The notes under the pieces were generated by a model. The model saw only the letters and a list, made by a program, of their open reading frames with translations, was not told where the DNA came from and ran no database searches. From positions 21,186,089 through 21,250,088 of the forward strand of contig JAJEKV010000005.1 in NCBI GenBank assembly GCA_021234155.1: a stretch of DNA of 64,000 nt, in the 5' to 3' direction. The DNA is from Isoetes taiwanensis. Its lineage: Eukaryota > Streptophyta > Lycopodiopsida > Isoetales > Isoetaceae. This document shows, in pieces, positions 11,890 to 22,581 of the stretch; position 1 is the stretch's first letter; every line of letters starts with the position of its first letter. A program made the position numbers and the translations under genes.

Positions 11890-14560
11890 ATATCGCCATG
11901 TACTCAATGCCAACCACAACCCACACCTCACAGACAATGCCTGCTGACACAGTCAACATTGACCTGAGGATCGGAAAGATCCAGGAGCTTAGACGGAGAA
12001 GTCACAATGTGATGGTATGTGGTCTGTCAGTAAAAGGCAAGGGAGAACCTCATTAAATGCCTCCTGACTCTAGTCATTGCCCGTATGAAGTTCCATACGC
12101 CTGTGCACATTGTTAGGGCACGCTGCCATAGTGATCAATGCCCTGACCGCCACCATATTGTCACATTCATGGTCGAAAATGCGCAAATACGAGGAGCTAT
12201 GTTGTGCCAGGGCAAGCAGTTAAAGAGAACCTCCTTGTATGTTGACCGAGATTTCAATCTAGCACGACAAGAGTCTCGCAGGCACGAGTTGGTCCAGGTT
12301 AAGAGCATCCGTCATCAAGGGAGAGTTGCAGGAATAGTTTGAGACAAGATGCAGATCTTTCAACTGCCAAATGCAGCTACTGCGGACCCCCAGGGTCCTT
12401 CGGCCAAAGCTCCCTGCCACTCCGGATCATACTTCTACTATGCCCGATCCAGCGCCAGGTCATGCTCCGACTACCTCACCTGTCACCGCATGCGCATCGC
12501 ATGCTGCTTGCGCTTCTGCTATCTCTCGCTCTGCCGCCACAACAAAATTTGCATTCGCATCTGTCACCAGCAAATAGAAATTGTGCCTCTAGGCGGTCTC
12601 CAAGAATTGTCGGGGTTTTCCATGGCAGAAGGGAGATAGTGTCAACTCCGTTGCTGCAAATATGAATCTCATGTTCCTCATGGAGACATGGGAGCATGCA
12701 AGGCACATGATACTATACCTGTCACACTACCAACATTACTCAGTCTTCAATACCTGCAAAGAAAAGCGGGGACACGGGGGTTGCCCGCTATTATCGGATA
12801 GCCTTGGCATAATCAATCTTTCTACACAAGACAGACAGACACAACCGGTACCTATAGATGCAGATACAAAATTGTAGTATCAACCCTCTCTTTGTTGCGG
12901 CCTGCTACTTCCCGCATACAGAAAGAAACCTCTATCGTACCCATTTGGATGTGGATAGGTTGGACCCCTATGTTGATCTATATGATGATATACAGCAATA
13001 CAAGCAATTGGGTAGTGTCATATTGCTTAAAGACTTCAATGCACGCGGGGGGTGGAACAACCCATGAAATTTGACCCCTTGGTGGATGATGTATTATAAC
13101 CGCGTCCTGCATAAGTGACTTGGCCATGGATATCAACTGACAGCCAGGTCATGCGCTATGATAGGCTTGGTATCTTTGTTCTTTTGCTCTGCGGTATCTT
13201 TGACTTGGTAATTTGCAATGGACTGGCACAATGGCTGTCCTCTCGCAAGTGCATTTACATGCAGGAGAAACAGGAGGGTAGACCTAGTGTGGTGGACTAT
13301 GTGTTAGTGGATGAGGAAGATATGCATGTGCTCAATCATTTTTTAGTGGGCACAGACAATAGAGATGAGGAGGCCAACTCAAACCACCTGCCATTCGACC
13401 TGCAGCTAGCTTGGAAGGATGTTCGAATCTCCTGTGGGGCAGCCCCTTGCATGCCTCAGCTGCGATTGGATTACGAATATGCAGAGGCTTAAGCCCAAAT
13501 GTTCACAGATGACTTGACAGGAATTTTGTAGTTCCCTACACTAGAGCATCAGACAGGCTAGTTGATTGATGTACTGGAGACTATTGCAAAGAAATGCTTT
13601 GGAGAAGCCGTTTGCAATGGATCTCGAAAACAACCTTTCTATATAACCAATGATTTGATGTTGAATATAAGGAACTCAAAAGATGGCTCCACCAGGTCAC
13701 AGATCTCACTCTACGGCCATATGTGGTCAGACAATACCACACTTTTCTCAAGGCTAAGAAAGCCAGGATCGTAGAGTGTCAAAGAAAATGTTTTACCTTC
13801 TGGATTGTATTCCAGGACCTTCTGATGAAGGATGCTCATAAAGCTAGTATGGCCTGCAGGGAAAAGCACTTTCGAGTAGTGGGGGCAATACTTGCAGCAG
13901 CTCTATGATCCTCAGGATGCATGAGCACCAATATCCCATGTAGGAAGGCCCGACATTGGAAATTACAGAGGCAGATGTCGTCCAGGGCTTACAACATCTT
14001 GCTAATGGAAAGGCGTCAGACTTGGACAGTATGCAGCCATCCATAATGCCGGTCCTAACTGCCTTGTTCAACATGACATTATCGAAAGGTTTCCTCCAAA
14101 AACAAACCACTAGCAGGGTTGTTCCCATCTACAAGACAAGTGGCCCGCATTGGCTAGCCAATTACCAGACAGTCATGGTCGATTCGATATTTGCAAAATT
14201 GCTAGCCGGCATTCTGGAGCAGCAGGCATGGGCAGAGGCAGCAGAGATACGAGCCCTTACGCAGACAGGATTTAGGCCCCGACACTCAACCATCGATCAT
14301 ATCTTTACACTACAGATTTTGGCTAAAGACAACAGGAACCAATGGTAAGACCAATATTGTTGCTTCATTGACTTCACCAAAGCTTTTGACATTGTGCCTC
14401 CTCGGGAAAATCTCTTTAAGATTGCGGCAATTGGGGTCCCTATGGATTTGCAGAATGCAGTGTACAGGCTATATGAGACATGCTTAGACCAGTTGCAGCT
14501 AGGAGGCCAACCATTTGATAGCAACATCGAGGTCTGTCAGGAATGCCCTCTCTCTCCAAC
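11890..14560 (+). mobile_element. LINE copy A: ORF1, endonuclease and partial reverse transcriptase, decayed
   Basis: ORF1 remains lie at about 11930-12340. The apurinic endonuclease domain of ORF2 runs from about 12590 to 13490 and includes MFLMETWEHARH, RGHGGCPLL, VILLKDFNARGG and a DYVLVDEEDMHVLNHF stretch. The reverse transcriptase runs from about 13950: LQHLANGKASDLD, then TQTGFRPRHSTIDHIFTLQI, then CCFIDFTKAFDIVPPRENLF, ending at PLSPTL near 14560. The YADD catalytic box is not reached. Many frameshifts and stops are present. The element is cut off at its 3' end, unlike the 5' truncation typical of LINE insertion, so a later rearrangement or insertion removed the rest. The same family occurs at 37.5-39.1 kb. 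Confidence 0.85.
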
Positions 14561-15170
14561 ACTTATATTGATCAATTCCGGTTGTTTTCGTACGTGTACA
14601 CTACAATTTTGTATGTCTAATACGTGGGCTAATGTACAATATATCTCGTGCGTTAATAAAATAGGGTAAAAATAAATAGAAAATTAGGGAGATCTAAGAG
14701 CATCATACCCTAATGACATTTTTGCTTTCCCTCTTTTTTATACCCCTAAAAGCCACGAGCTTGAAGTCGGAACTGCTCGGAGCTGTTGTTCATGCTTGTA
14801 GAATGAAGGGAGATCGAAGAACATGCAATAAGGTTGAAGGGGTAGCTAAGAGTATACTCTTCCTTCTATTTTGTGCATTCTTGACAGATTTGGTATGAGG
14901 TTCTGTTATATCTTGCTTTCTTCGCATCCATTTTATGTATTTCTATTCTAAGACTACATTAAGCGATTTGCAGCCTTCAGACACTTCGAACATGCATTTT
15001 TAGCAAGTGAAACTACATCTACTTCAACTTCTTTTGCTTAATTTTCTTTTAATATGACAATCGGCCAGTTACAGGATCCCTATAGCCTCTTCCACATTTT
15101 GACCATGCATTTTTAACAGGTAAAGGCAATGTACTTTGAGTATTTTCCTTTCATTTCTCCTATACTATTT
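14561..15170. other. no gene; diverged tandem duplication
   Basis: Two related stretches, around 14985-15050 and 15095-15160, share CATGCATTTTTA and a following pyrimidine-rich tail, with a period of about 108 bp. Nothing else is recognised. Confidence 0.4.
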
Positions 15171-15244
15171 TCTGCTATTTACAAGGTCTTGCAGCAGTTC
15201 AACCTCCTATCATTTGCCAACTGATAAGAGCAATAGGTAAATAT

Positions 15245-15598
15245 TATACTAATGCATTCGAAAGCTGTATGAAGGACGGCCATGTCAGCTTTGTTATGTG
15301 TTTTTACAATCGCTATACCAATACCGTATGAGTTCTCAAACCCTTCCATTTCATCCAACCATGCTTCAGCTTCCATTCCTGACCTGTTCTTCCCGAAGAA
15401 CTGCCCCAATTTCTGGGTTTTCCACATGTTGCTCATGGCACTATCGACTCACTTTCTGAGTTGTTGCATGATCCACTGCCCAACTGTCAGTTGGGCTGGG
15501 GCTAGAAGTGCTTGGGCTTCTTCTGCTTCTTCTTTTCCTTTTTCTATTCTTCTCTGGCACTTGAACTTCTTCTTATTCCAGTTGAGCTGAGGTGGCAT
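15245..15598 (-). pseudogene. gag-like fragment of a retroelement
   Basis: From an ATG at 15598 the minus strand reads a basic, coiled-coil-like stretch (RRIEKGKEEAEEAQALL), then after one stop KTQKLGQFFGKNRSGMEAEA and WLDEMEGFENSYGI, then NKADMAVLH. The pattern F-x-G, then EAEAWL-x-EME-x-F and KADMA-x-LH is that of the retrotransposon gag domain of Ty3-type elements. The frame fades near 15245. It lies on the same strand as the two larger decayed frames at 16.0-17.6 and 18.4-18.9 kb and could be part of the same element, though this is inference. No zinc knuckle was found. Confidence 0.5.
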
Positions 15599-16035
15599 CG
15601 GTCCACACTCTTGGCCACACATGAGCGGCGTGGCCCATTGCCAGTTGTTCCATCTGATTGCGTATTTGCACCAGCTTTCTGTTAGGTTTCTGTCGACATG
15701 TCGTCTTCCTCCTCGTGCTCTCAGCCAAAAAGGTCCCTAGATTGCCAGTGATGTTTTCTGCCCTGAGCTTTGTAAAGTTTAACCGATGTTTCTGGCTACA
15801 TGTATTAGTCATCATACTTGTTATTCAAAGTTATATGTTATGATGATATTTGAATGTTAATTCTTGTTACTCATAAAAAGAATCAAGTTAAAACTCAATT
15901 TATAAGTTTACAATTGAATTATTTAAAATATGACATGATCATACAATTTGAAGCTTAATATAGTATGAAATTAACAGTACATGAAGAGTTAAAACATATC
16001 GATACATGGTAATATACAGGAAGGAAAGGAAAGGT

Positions 16036-17561
16036 TCAGTCTCGGGAGCTCTTCTTGGACTTGAAGAAATTCTTGACGTCCTTGAGTCGAAGGCCCTTGT
16101 TGATGTTGCATAGGATGTTGCGTGATGAACTGCCTTGTAATGATCGAGCCATTTGTGGAGGTGGGAGCGCAGGTGTCGTAGCTGCCACTACTGTCAAGGG
16201 TGCGTCTCTTAGATGCCCTCAGGCAAAGTCCAAGCTGTAGAGCGCCATGAATCTTTTGAAGAGGATGATCTGATCCATGTTCTCCCTCATCTTAGCACGC
16301 TGGCCAAACCCTGTGAGTACGATTAGAAGTGATACTGCCTCCTTTCCTCTTGAGCTAAAATCTCTGTTGAATACTATCATCTGACCCTACCTTAGGACCA
16401 GAAGGTAGTAACGAAGGGCCTTCCCCTTCCGAGGTCTTGCTTGCTCTCCTCTCGCGCCCTTCCTTCCTGCTGCGCTGCCATAGACATCCACTGCCAGGAG
16501 GTCTTCGTGGTCCATCCACATGGTGGCCGCATGCTCTAAGTTGATGCTACTGAACCCTTCCTGCATGCTTCTTGTTCGGGAGGGGCGACTCGAGCTTGGG
16601 CCTCTGCCTGGCTTGTACAGTGTACTTTGTATTGCCTAAAACTCCTCTTCCTCGATGATTAACTGGTGATGGTGATATATCTGCCTTATGTACTCATATG
16701 CCACCATATCTAACATTGTCTCCTCGGCATATGAGTGTTGTTCTGCTACCTCTCGTGGAACCGCCTGATAGGTATAGTCGATGAGGTCTTTCTGCTGCTC
16801 TTCTGCAATCAACCCCAAGAGTTCGTCAATCTTAAGCCCTTCCTCTAAGTAGTATGGTAGGTGGAGGATATCATTGGCGAAGAGATACTCCTCCCCTTGG
16901 ATAACCACCGGGGACAAGGCAATAATGCCTATGGGTGATTTCTTGGCTCTTCTGGCATCCTCTTCGTGCCTTTCGATCTGCCTTCTCATCCTTTCTACTA
17001 GTTTGCTATCCTTTTCTTGATCTTCGTCCCTCTTTTCTTTGTAGTCCTCCTCTATCTGAGGTGCTCTCAAAGATGTGCCATGGTAGACGTACTCTGTGGC
17101 GTTGAGCTGATGGATGAGGGTTTGGTCCACCCTTTATTCAAAGGTGCCAGGTCCAACGGCTGTATGGAAGGCTCCCCCACCTTGTTGATGGCCTTGAGGT
17201 GCATGAATATGGACCAGGTTGCGTGTGCCGAGACATATATGTGCCTATGGGCCTTGTAGCTCATGTAATCTGGCATGTTCCTCGTCCAGTCTCAAATCTG
17301 GTTCTTGACTCTGGCACCCCCACCTAAAACTTGACTCAGTGATTCTGGAAAAACCCACTTCCCTCCCTTTGGCGGAAGGCTGACTTCCCAAGGCAAGATC
17401 TGCCGGTCATACTGGCATATGATGTCGGTGTAGTAGGGCGTCTATGTCAAGGTGGCGTGGAGATCGAAGAGGTGATCAAAGACTTGGAAGGCCTCCTCTA
17501 CTGGCATCTCACTGATGTAGTTGGTGCTGTTGTATCATTCGATGAGTTTGGTCGACGTCAT
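16036..17561 (-). pseudogene. decayed ~500-codon frame of unknown function
   Basis: A continuous coding frame can be followed on the minus strand from ATG at 17561 to about 16036 with one frameshift near 17100 and about six in-frame stops. Each stop I checked is TAG or TGA and differs by one transition from CAG, CGA or TGG, so the frame was open before decay. It starts MTSTKLIE, includes YISEMPVEEAFQVFDHLFDL, LPWEVSLPPKGGKWVFPES, YMSYKAHRHIYVSAHATWS and, after the shift, a charged helix VERMRRQIERHEEDARRAKK, then a Glu/Leu-rich part and a basic Ser-rich tail. I do not recognise the family. A TATA-like box lies 113 bp upstream. The 5' side carries three tandem repeats and then the H3-fold frame. 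It may be a structural or gag-like protein of an unnamed element. Confidence 0.5.
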
Positions 17562-17673
17562 TGGGCAGAGACTGGAGTAAAAAATAGTTTAAGAAGATTG
17601 GCAAGGAGCTGGAAAGTCGTATAGAGAGGGTAAGAGCAAACTTGGTGAAGAGAAATTGTCAAATGAGGTCCCC

Positions 17674-17683
17674 TTATATAAAC
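17674..17683 (-). promoter_or_regulatory. TATA-like box upstream of the unknown frame
   Basis: On the minus strand TTTATATAAG lies about 113-122 bp ahead of the ATG at 17561, leaving room for a start site and a leader of roughly 80-90 nt. The position fits a plant core promoter. This is prediction from sequence only. Confidence 0.4.
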
Positions 17684-17779
17684 CAGGACTGTCTAGGTTT
17701 CCGTGTCAGAACTGCCTGCTTAGAAGAATCATCTTCTAAGAGCTATGGGTGTCTGATCTAGCTAATTGGAAGTCCTAAT

Positions 17780-18335
17780 CTAACTAAAACAAGTCAATTT
17801 TAGATAAAATTGGGCCAAACAGAGATAAACTGGGTTACTCCGCGCGAAAGGGGTCTGTGTCCTCAAACGTAGAGGGCTTTTGCGCGGTGTGACCCAGATG
17901 GGTGCTTTTTGGCAAAACTAAAATCTTTTTAGAAAATGCAAAATACTAGAATGCGAGACTTTGCTCTATTCTAGGCTATCTACCGACTTATCTCATATCA
18001 AACTGGAAGTATAAGTATAAACAAGGGAAAACCGGGCTACTCCACGTGAAAGGGGTCTGCGTCCTCAACGCAGAGGGCTTTGGCACGGTGTGACCCTGGT
18101 GGGTCAATCTTGGCAAGTTTACAACATTTTTAGGAATTTAAAGTGTTAAGATGCAAGATTTGGACGATTCTAAGTTCTAGCAATTTTTCTCATGTCAATT
18201 TGACAACTTTAAGCACAAACAAGACCAAATCAACTTACTCTGCGCGAAAGGGGTCTACGTGAACGCAAAGGGCTTTGGCATGGTGTGACCCCGGTCACCA
18301 ATTTTGACCTAATTTGACTTATTTTTAAGCAAAAT
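17780..18335. repeat. three ~200-bp tandem repeats between two decayed frames
   Basis: A conserved core is repeated at about 17835-17911, 18039-18116 and 18236-18312. Each has GAAAGGGGTCT, then a short variable part, then AGGGCTTT and GGTGTGACCC. The spacers between cores also align (AT-rich, with CTCAT and ACAAG phrases), giving a period of about 200 bp. The array separates the H3-fold frame from the TATA box of the next frame, so it may be promoter or enhancer repeats, or the U3-like part of an element. Confidence 0.8.
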
Positions 18336-18409
18336 TTTAACTTATCATATTAATAACAAAGTTGGAGTACATATATCATCAAAATTTTTATATAAAAAGC
18401 TCATAAAGC

Positions 18410-18938
18410 TTATCTTTTTTTAATTCTCCGATCAAATGGAGGTCCTTGGGCAGTGACTCTTTTGGCCTGAATTGCATATAAGTTTCCCTCCTCGAACAAT
18501 TGGACTAGCTCGGCTTCGGCTGCTTCTTGCAAGGATCAGACTATCAGGGATGTGACCTGATAGTCCACCCTAAACTCCTGCATGACCTCCCGGAGGAGCC
18601 GTCCGAAAGGCGCCTTCTGGATTAGGAGATTAGTGCACTGCGGAAGTGCCTAATCTCGCAAAAAATTCGTGCGTGCCTAGAATTGGGCCCGTGGCAAACC
18701 GTCTTTGGTGCTACTGGCCAAGGTGGAGGGGGCTTGCTGGTTTTTCGATCTGCCACCCTTCACGAACTTCTGGAGGTTTTGCTCACAATGCCAATTATTG
18801 TAACGCGTCCATCTCTGGAAGTATTCTTGGTAGGCCTTCTTCTTCTTTTCAAACTCAAGGTCCTGCTTGACTTTGAAGGCTCTTTCTCCCACCTTTTGCT
18901 TCTTGGTTATCTTCGACGGCTTGGGCCACTTCGGGCAT
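18410..18938 (-). pseudogene. lysine-rich protein ending in a histone H3 fold, decayed
   Basis: The minus-strand frame has a basic N-terminal part (KVGERAFKVKQDLEFEKKKK, then YQEYFQRWTRY), a short Ser/Gln tract, and a C-terminal part that aligns with histone H3 from the alpha-N helix to the end. Recognisable H3 pieces are LRD-x-x-x-x-x-x-x-TNLLI (H3: LRE...TELLI), KAPFGRLLREVMQEF (H3: KLPFQRLVREIAQDF), SLQEAAEAELVQLFEEGNL (H3: ALQEACEAYLVGLFEDTNL), YAIQAKRVT (H3: CAIHAKRVT) and DRRIKKR. Between MQEF and SLQEAAEA no residue is inserted or lost relative to canonical H3, unlike CENH3 proteins, which are longer in loop 1. There are three in-frame stops (two TAG, one TGA); the TGA falls where H3 has Met. 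An ATG with good context at 18938 is one frame off, so a frameshift is likely. Length before decay was about 175 codons. Not an ordinary H3 gene: the N-terminal 100 residues do not match the H3 tail. Confidence 0.75.
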
Positions 18939-18989
18939 GGTGGTCTTACGTCAGCAGGGGTGCTTTAAGCGGACTAAAACCCATTAAAA

Positions 18990-19472
18990 GTGTACATCCG
19001 GACGCATACTTTTGTAACCCACCAAAAAACTTTTACCCACCATATAAACCCCACACTGGAATGCGGCCCGCAATGGTACTTGCGTATCTATATGCCCATG
19101 GAAAAGTGCAGACTCGTCGCCTCGATTTGCACAGGTGCACACCGTCTTCGATTGAGACAGGCAGATGGATTGGAGAGCCATGTCAAGATATGCTTTGTCA
19201 ATGATGCCAAGTGGGAGTCATTGAAGATGAATGTCACACTCTTCAAAGTTGTCCAACATACGATTTTCGGGCACACTAGGCTGAGTTGGCCAGGCCCGAC
19301 CAGCCGCTACATTGACATTAAGCACAATTTTAGTGAAGTTGCCAACCAGGAGGCATGGGCTCAGTCTGTCCTCAGGCACTCACTTAATACATACATATTT
19401 CGCCACATTTGGAGCGTAATTCCTTTGCAGATGGATCAAAGCCAAAAGAATATCCAGGAGATAAGCCATTGA
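18990..19472 (+). other. open frame of 160 codons, unknown
   Basis: A plus-strand frame with no recognised domain. It includes LRLRQADGLESHVKICFVND and WAQSVLRHSLNTYIFRHIW. It begins just upstream of the H3-fold frame on the opposite strand and ends in ordinary AT-rich sequence. It could be part of a transposon gene or chance. I cannot assign it. Confidence 0.2.
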
Positions 19473-20330
19473 TGGATTAAAGCTATATAATCAAGATATA
19501 GAAAGAGCATCCTTGTGCAGATGGATCCGTAGGCGCGAAGCGCTTGCATTTCCAACGAAATTATAAAGATACTTGTTAGGCTTTTAGAACCCTAAACTTG
19601 ATAATATGACCCAAAATTTCACAAAATATTTTAAACCATTAGGAAATTTAACTATATGCACTTCGTTGAAGGCCAAAGGGCTATAGAAGAGTGCATACAA
19701 GCACTTCGCTCTTATTATTGACACATGGCATCCGTGCAAGTTGAAAGTTATGCAGCATGCAAATTAACTATTGTGCTAAACAGTCTATTCTACAACCGTC
19801 AATCTTTAAAGCATTACATTTTATAAATATCTACCTTGGTCATTGCCTTTGTGTGTGATGCATAAAAACCTTCACATCCAATGTTCTATGTAGATTCCTA
19901 TGTGGGCCCCACCATCAATATTTCATCAACAATCCTATAATGGATTTATTTTGAATCTACCATAGATTTGTATACCAATTTCAGACCAAGTATAATTTAT
20001 GCCATAGACATTATAATGCAATCACAAGGTATATTCTATTATTTCTAGACAGCAAAAGTCGTATAAAATCCCTATGCTTTGTGAAATCTTAGCACCATAC
20101 TTAATGGTACATGCCAACTTAACTTTTCATTTCCAGCAAAGAGCCACAACGTATAGGAAAAGATGGGTCGTATTATTACAATAGATACCATAGGTGAACA
20201 TGGTACTTCGAAGATGTCATCTGCTGAAAGATTACTGGATGGAATCCCTAGGATTACTAGAAAATTAGGATGCTTAGTAAGAGCTCTGGGAACTCACTCA
20301 ATATCAGAGGAAAAAAATAAATAAATAAAA
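19473..20330. other. no gene recognised
   Basis: AT-rich sequence without long frames, inverted repeats or domain motifs. Confidence 0.45.
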
Positions 20331-20451
20331 CAATGGCTGTCATGCACTTCATATTTCAAGATCTGATATTTAGTGGTATGTATTGTTTATGGGAGACTTG
20401 GTGTCTTGGAGAACTTGACAACTTCCCTTGGAGAATTTGCTTATGTCTGTG

Positions 20452-20655
20452 GGAGACCTTGTGTTTTGTGGGTTTTGGCCAGAACTTCAGAAAGCCAATA
20501 ATCTATGTCTACAGAAGACCTGGTGTTTTTGGGTTTCAAACGAAATCCAGAAAGCCAATAATTTGTGACTGTTGGTTAATGACGTATAAATCATGTTTCA
20601 ACAAATAGATAGAGAGATAAATGCCATAGGACGAATACGTAGTACGACTCTGGGC
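20452..20655 (+). repeat. repeat cluster related to 21782-21867 and 22118-22171
   Basis: Two copies of a ~60-bp unit (20452-20511 and 20515-20570) share CAGAAAGCCAATAAT and a preceding GAGACC/GAAGACC-TGTGTTTT phrase. A third, looser copy is at 22118-22171. The following sequence, TGTTGGTTAATGAC to ACGACTCTGGGC (20573-20655), recurs at 21782-21867. The region therefore contains an old segment split by the 20.66-21.77 kb block. Confidence 0.6.
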
Positions 20656-20658
20656 AGT

Positions 20659-20836
20659 AATCCCATCGATCCGAGCCATTAGATCGGCATTCTCGAATGG
20701 GCGAGCATGCATCTCTTACATACATGCATGCATTGCATGTATTTTCTGTGGCTCTGGTTCATTTGGGATCGCTATTTCTTGCAGCTTCTTCATCGACTTC
20801 TCATTGGCATTTTCTCCTCTCTCAGCAGTTCCCTTG
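20659..20836 (+). repeat. direct repeat, copy 1 of 2 (~180 bp)
   Basis: This segment begins AATCCCATCGATCCGAGC and ends CAGCAGTTCCCTTG. It is nearly identical to 21048-21228, 389 bp downstream. Both contain the palindromic phrase CATACATGCATGCATTGCAT. Only a few transitions separate the copies, so the duplication is recent. Confidence 0.85.
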
Positions 20837-21047
20837 TCTCTCTTTTTTTTTTTTTTGATACCAGGTAGGGGAGGGGCTTCTCCCTGCTTGGCGTGACAGT
20901 TTGGCGTCTTTTTCCATATTGGGACATGTTCTTCCTCGATCTTGTCCCTTTTTTTGCCATCCTTCAGCCTTCGACCTCGGTCCCGTTTTGATAGGAAGTT
21001 CTCTTTTTGTCGGGAGCTTTTGTCTGTTTTCATGCGAGCCCTTCAAG

Positions 21048-21228
21048 AATCCCATCGATCCGAGCTATCGGATCGGCATTCTCGAATGGGCGAGCATGCA
21101 TCTCTTGCATACATGCATGCATTGCATGTATTTTCTGTGGCTTTGGTTCATTTGGGACCGCTATTTCTTGCAGCTTCTTCATCGACTTCTCATCGGCGTT
21201 TTCTCCTCTCTCTCAGCAGTTCCCTTGA
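21048..21228 (+). repeat. direct repeat, copy 2 of 2 (~180 bp)
   Basis: Second copy of the segment at 20659-20836, with a 2-bp CT expansion. The sequence just before it, GGGAGCTTTTGTCTGTTTTC, recurs near 21741, which suggests that the duplicated block is part of a larger inserted unit. Confidence 0.85.
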
Positions 21229-21269
21229 CTCCCACCCACCCTCCCTTAATGTGTATATTATTGTAAATG

Positions 21270-21367
21270 TTGTTTTTGTTGCGTGGCGCGCATGACCAGC
21301 CCCTCGCTCTTTCGAGGTTGTTTTTTGTCGCGTGGCACGCGTGACCAGCCCCTCGCTTTTCGAGGTT
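21270..21367 (+). repeat. tandem duplication, ~49-bp unit
   Basis: Two copies share CGTGGC-CGC-TGACCAGCCCC followed by TCGCT, T-rich sequence and CGAGGTT. They differ at a few positions. Confidence 0.75.
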
Positions 21368-21503
21368 GTTGTTTTCTTATCTTTGTGTTCTAGTTTGTTG
21401 ATGTGCAGGTACAGGGGATGCGCGACTCCGTCTTCTTCAGGCTTCGGGGGATTCTTTGTGGGAGCGTTTGTTTTTGCAGCCTTACGTTGTGTCCAAGCCC
21501 CTT

Positions 21504-21583
21504 GCAGAGGGCTTATCACTAGGGTTTTTCCTCGAAAACCCGAAAGGGCAAGGTTTTTTAATCCCGGTGATAAGCTCTCTGCA
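21504..21583. repeat. structured hairpin A
   Basis: The arms GCAGAGGGCTTATCAC and GTGATAAGCTCTCTGC pair almost perfectly. Inside is GGTTTTTCCTCG facing CAAGGTTTTTTAATCC, with a further small CCC/GGG stem around TTTC. The inner core closely resembles that of another hairpin at 42756-42816, although the flanking sequences are unrelated. Function unknown. Confidence 0.6.
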
Positions 21584-22283
21584 GGTACACTTAACCGACA
21601 TCTGTAGAATTGTTTTGGGGTCCAGATGATATAACTGTATATTCCCTGTGTTTTTTCATTGTGGGTAGCTTGCAAATATGCAGCTACCCACTCTCAACCA
21701 TTGTAGAATTCTGCTGAGATGAATAAAAAGCCTAGCTAGCGGGAGCTTTTGTTTGTTTTCATGCCCTTTGAGAATTAGTAGTCGTTGGTTAATGACATGT
21801 ATAAATTGTATTCCAAATAGATAGAGAAACAAATGCCATGGGACAAACTATAGTGTGACTCTGGGCGGTCTCAAGCTTGAGACATAGCTATTTTAAGATT
21901 AATGTATTACCACTAGGCCAATGGCCCAGACACAATGGAAATCCAATATTATAAACATGTGAAATAAAATGTCGTATGCTAAGCAACATGCCGCATGCAT
22001 ATGCGACATGTGACAAGGCATGGAATAATACATGCCACATGTGCATGGCTTGAAAATCAAAGTCTGCATGGAAAAATTGTCTCACCTCGAAAAAGATTAT
22101 TTCTGAACCTTAAATGGGAGACCTGTGTTTTTTGGAAGATTTGGCCAAAATCCAGAGAGTCAATAATCTAACGTAAAGACAACTTGGGATGCATTTTGCT
22201 CTCTCTGCCAATGGCGTCTTGCCACGTGGTACAATTTCATTTCCAGGAATATTAAGGGTAGCTTTGTTGATTTCTGTTTTGTC

Positions 22284-22366
22284 CATTTACATCGCCTACT
22301 TTCTATTTACCTCACATTCTGTTTTTTTTCACCTACCATTCAGCTTTATTTACCTGACATTCCGGC
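22284..22366 (-). repeat. iterons of the foldback family (copy 1)
   Basis: Read on the minus strand, GGAATGTCAGGTAAAT, GAATGGTAGGTGAAA, GAATGTGAGGTAAAT and a weaker fourth unit follow one another every 21-22 bp. They resemble GAATGCAAGTAAAA units at 45.9 and 51.3 kb, which also lie beside long hairpins. Confidence 0.55.
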
Positions 22367-22581
22367 CTGCATAATGCATCTCATGTTATTTTTTCGTACA
22401 CACGAAAGGCATAGTAGGTAAATGCATGAATCGTGAAGTAAATCCGGTGTTACCGCAGCAGGAAAAGTCTGTCGCACACATACCAAAAAATTTCACCGAG
22501 ATTCCTATATTAGAAAGTTGCAACGTGGCAAGTCGCTATTGGATGAAAAAGGCAGAATATTTCATCACTGACTTTTACGTA

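Noticed and set aside
18410-18700. CENH3 as the identity of the H3-fold frame
   Set aside because: CENH3 proteins have a longer loop 1; here the spacing equals canonical H3, and the N-terminal part is unrelated to either.
20716-21033. minus-strand lysine-rich frame of 105 codons
   Set aside because: It is low-complexity antisense of pyrimidine-rich repeat sequence, with no conserved motif.
21190-21675. minus-strand frame of 161 codons
   Set aside because: It spans tandem repeats and hairpin A and has no recognised domain; likely chance.
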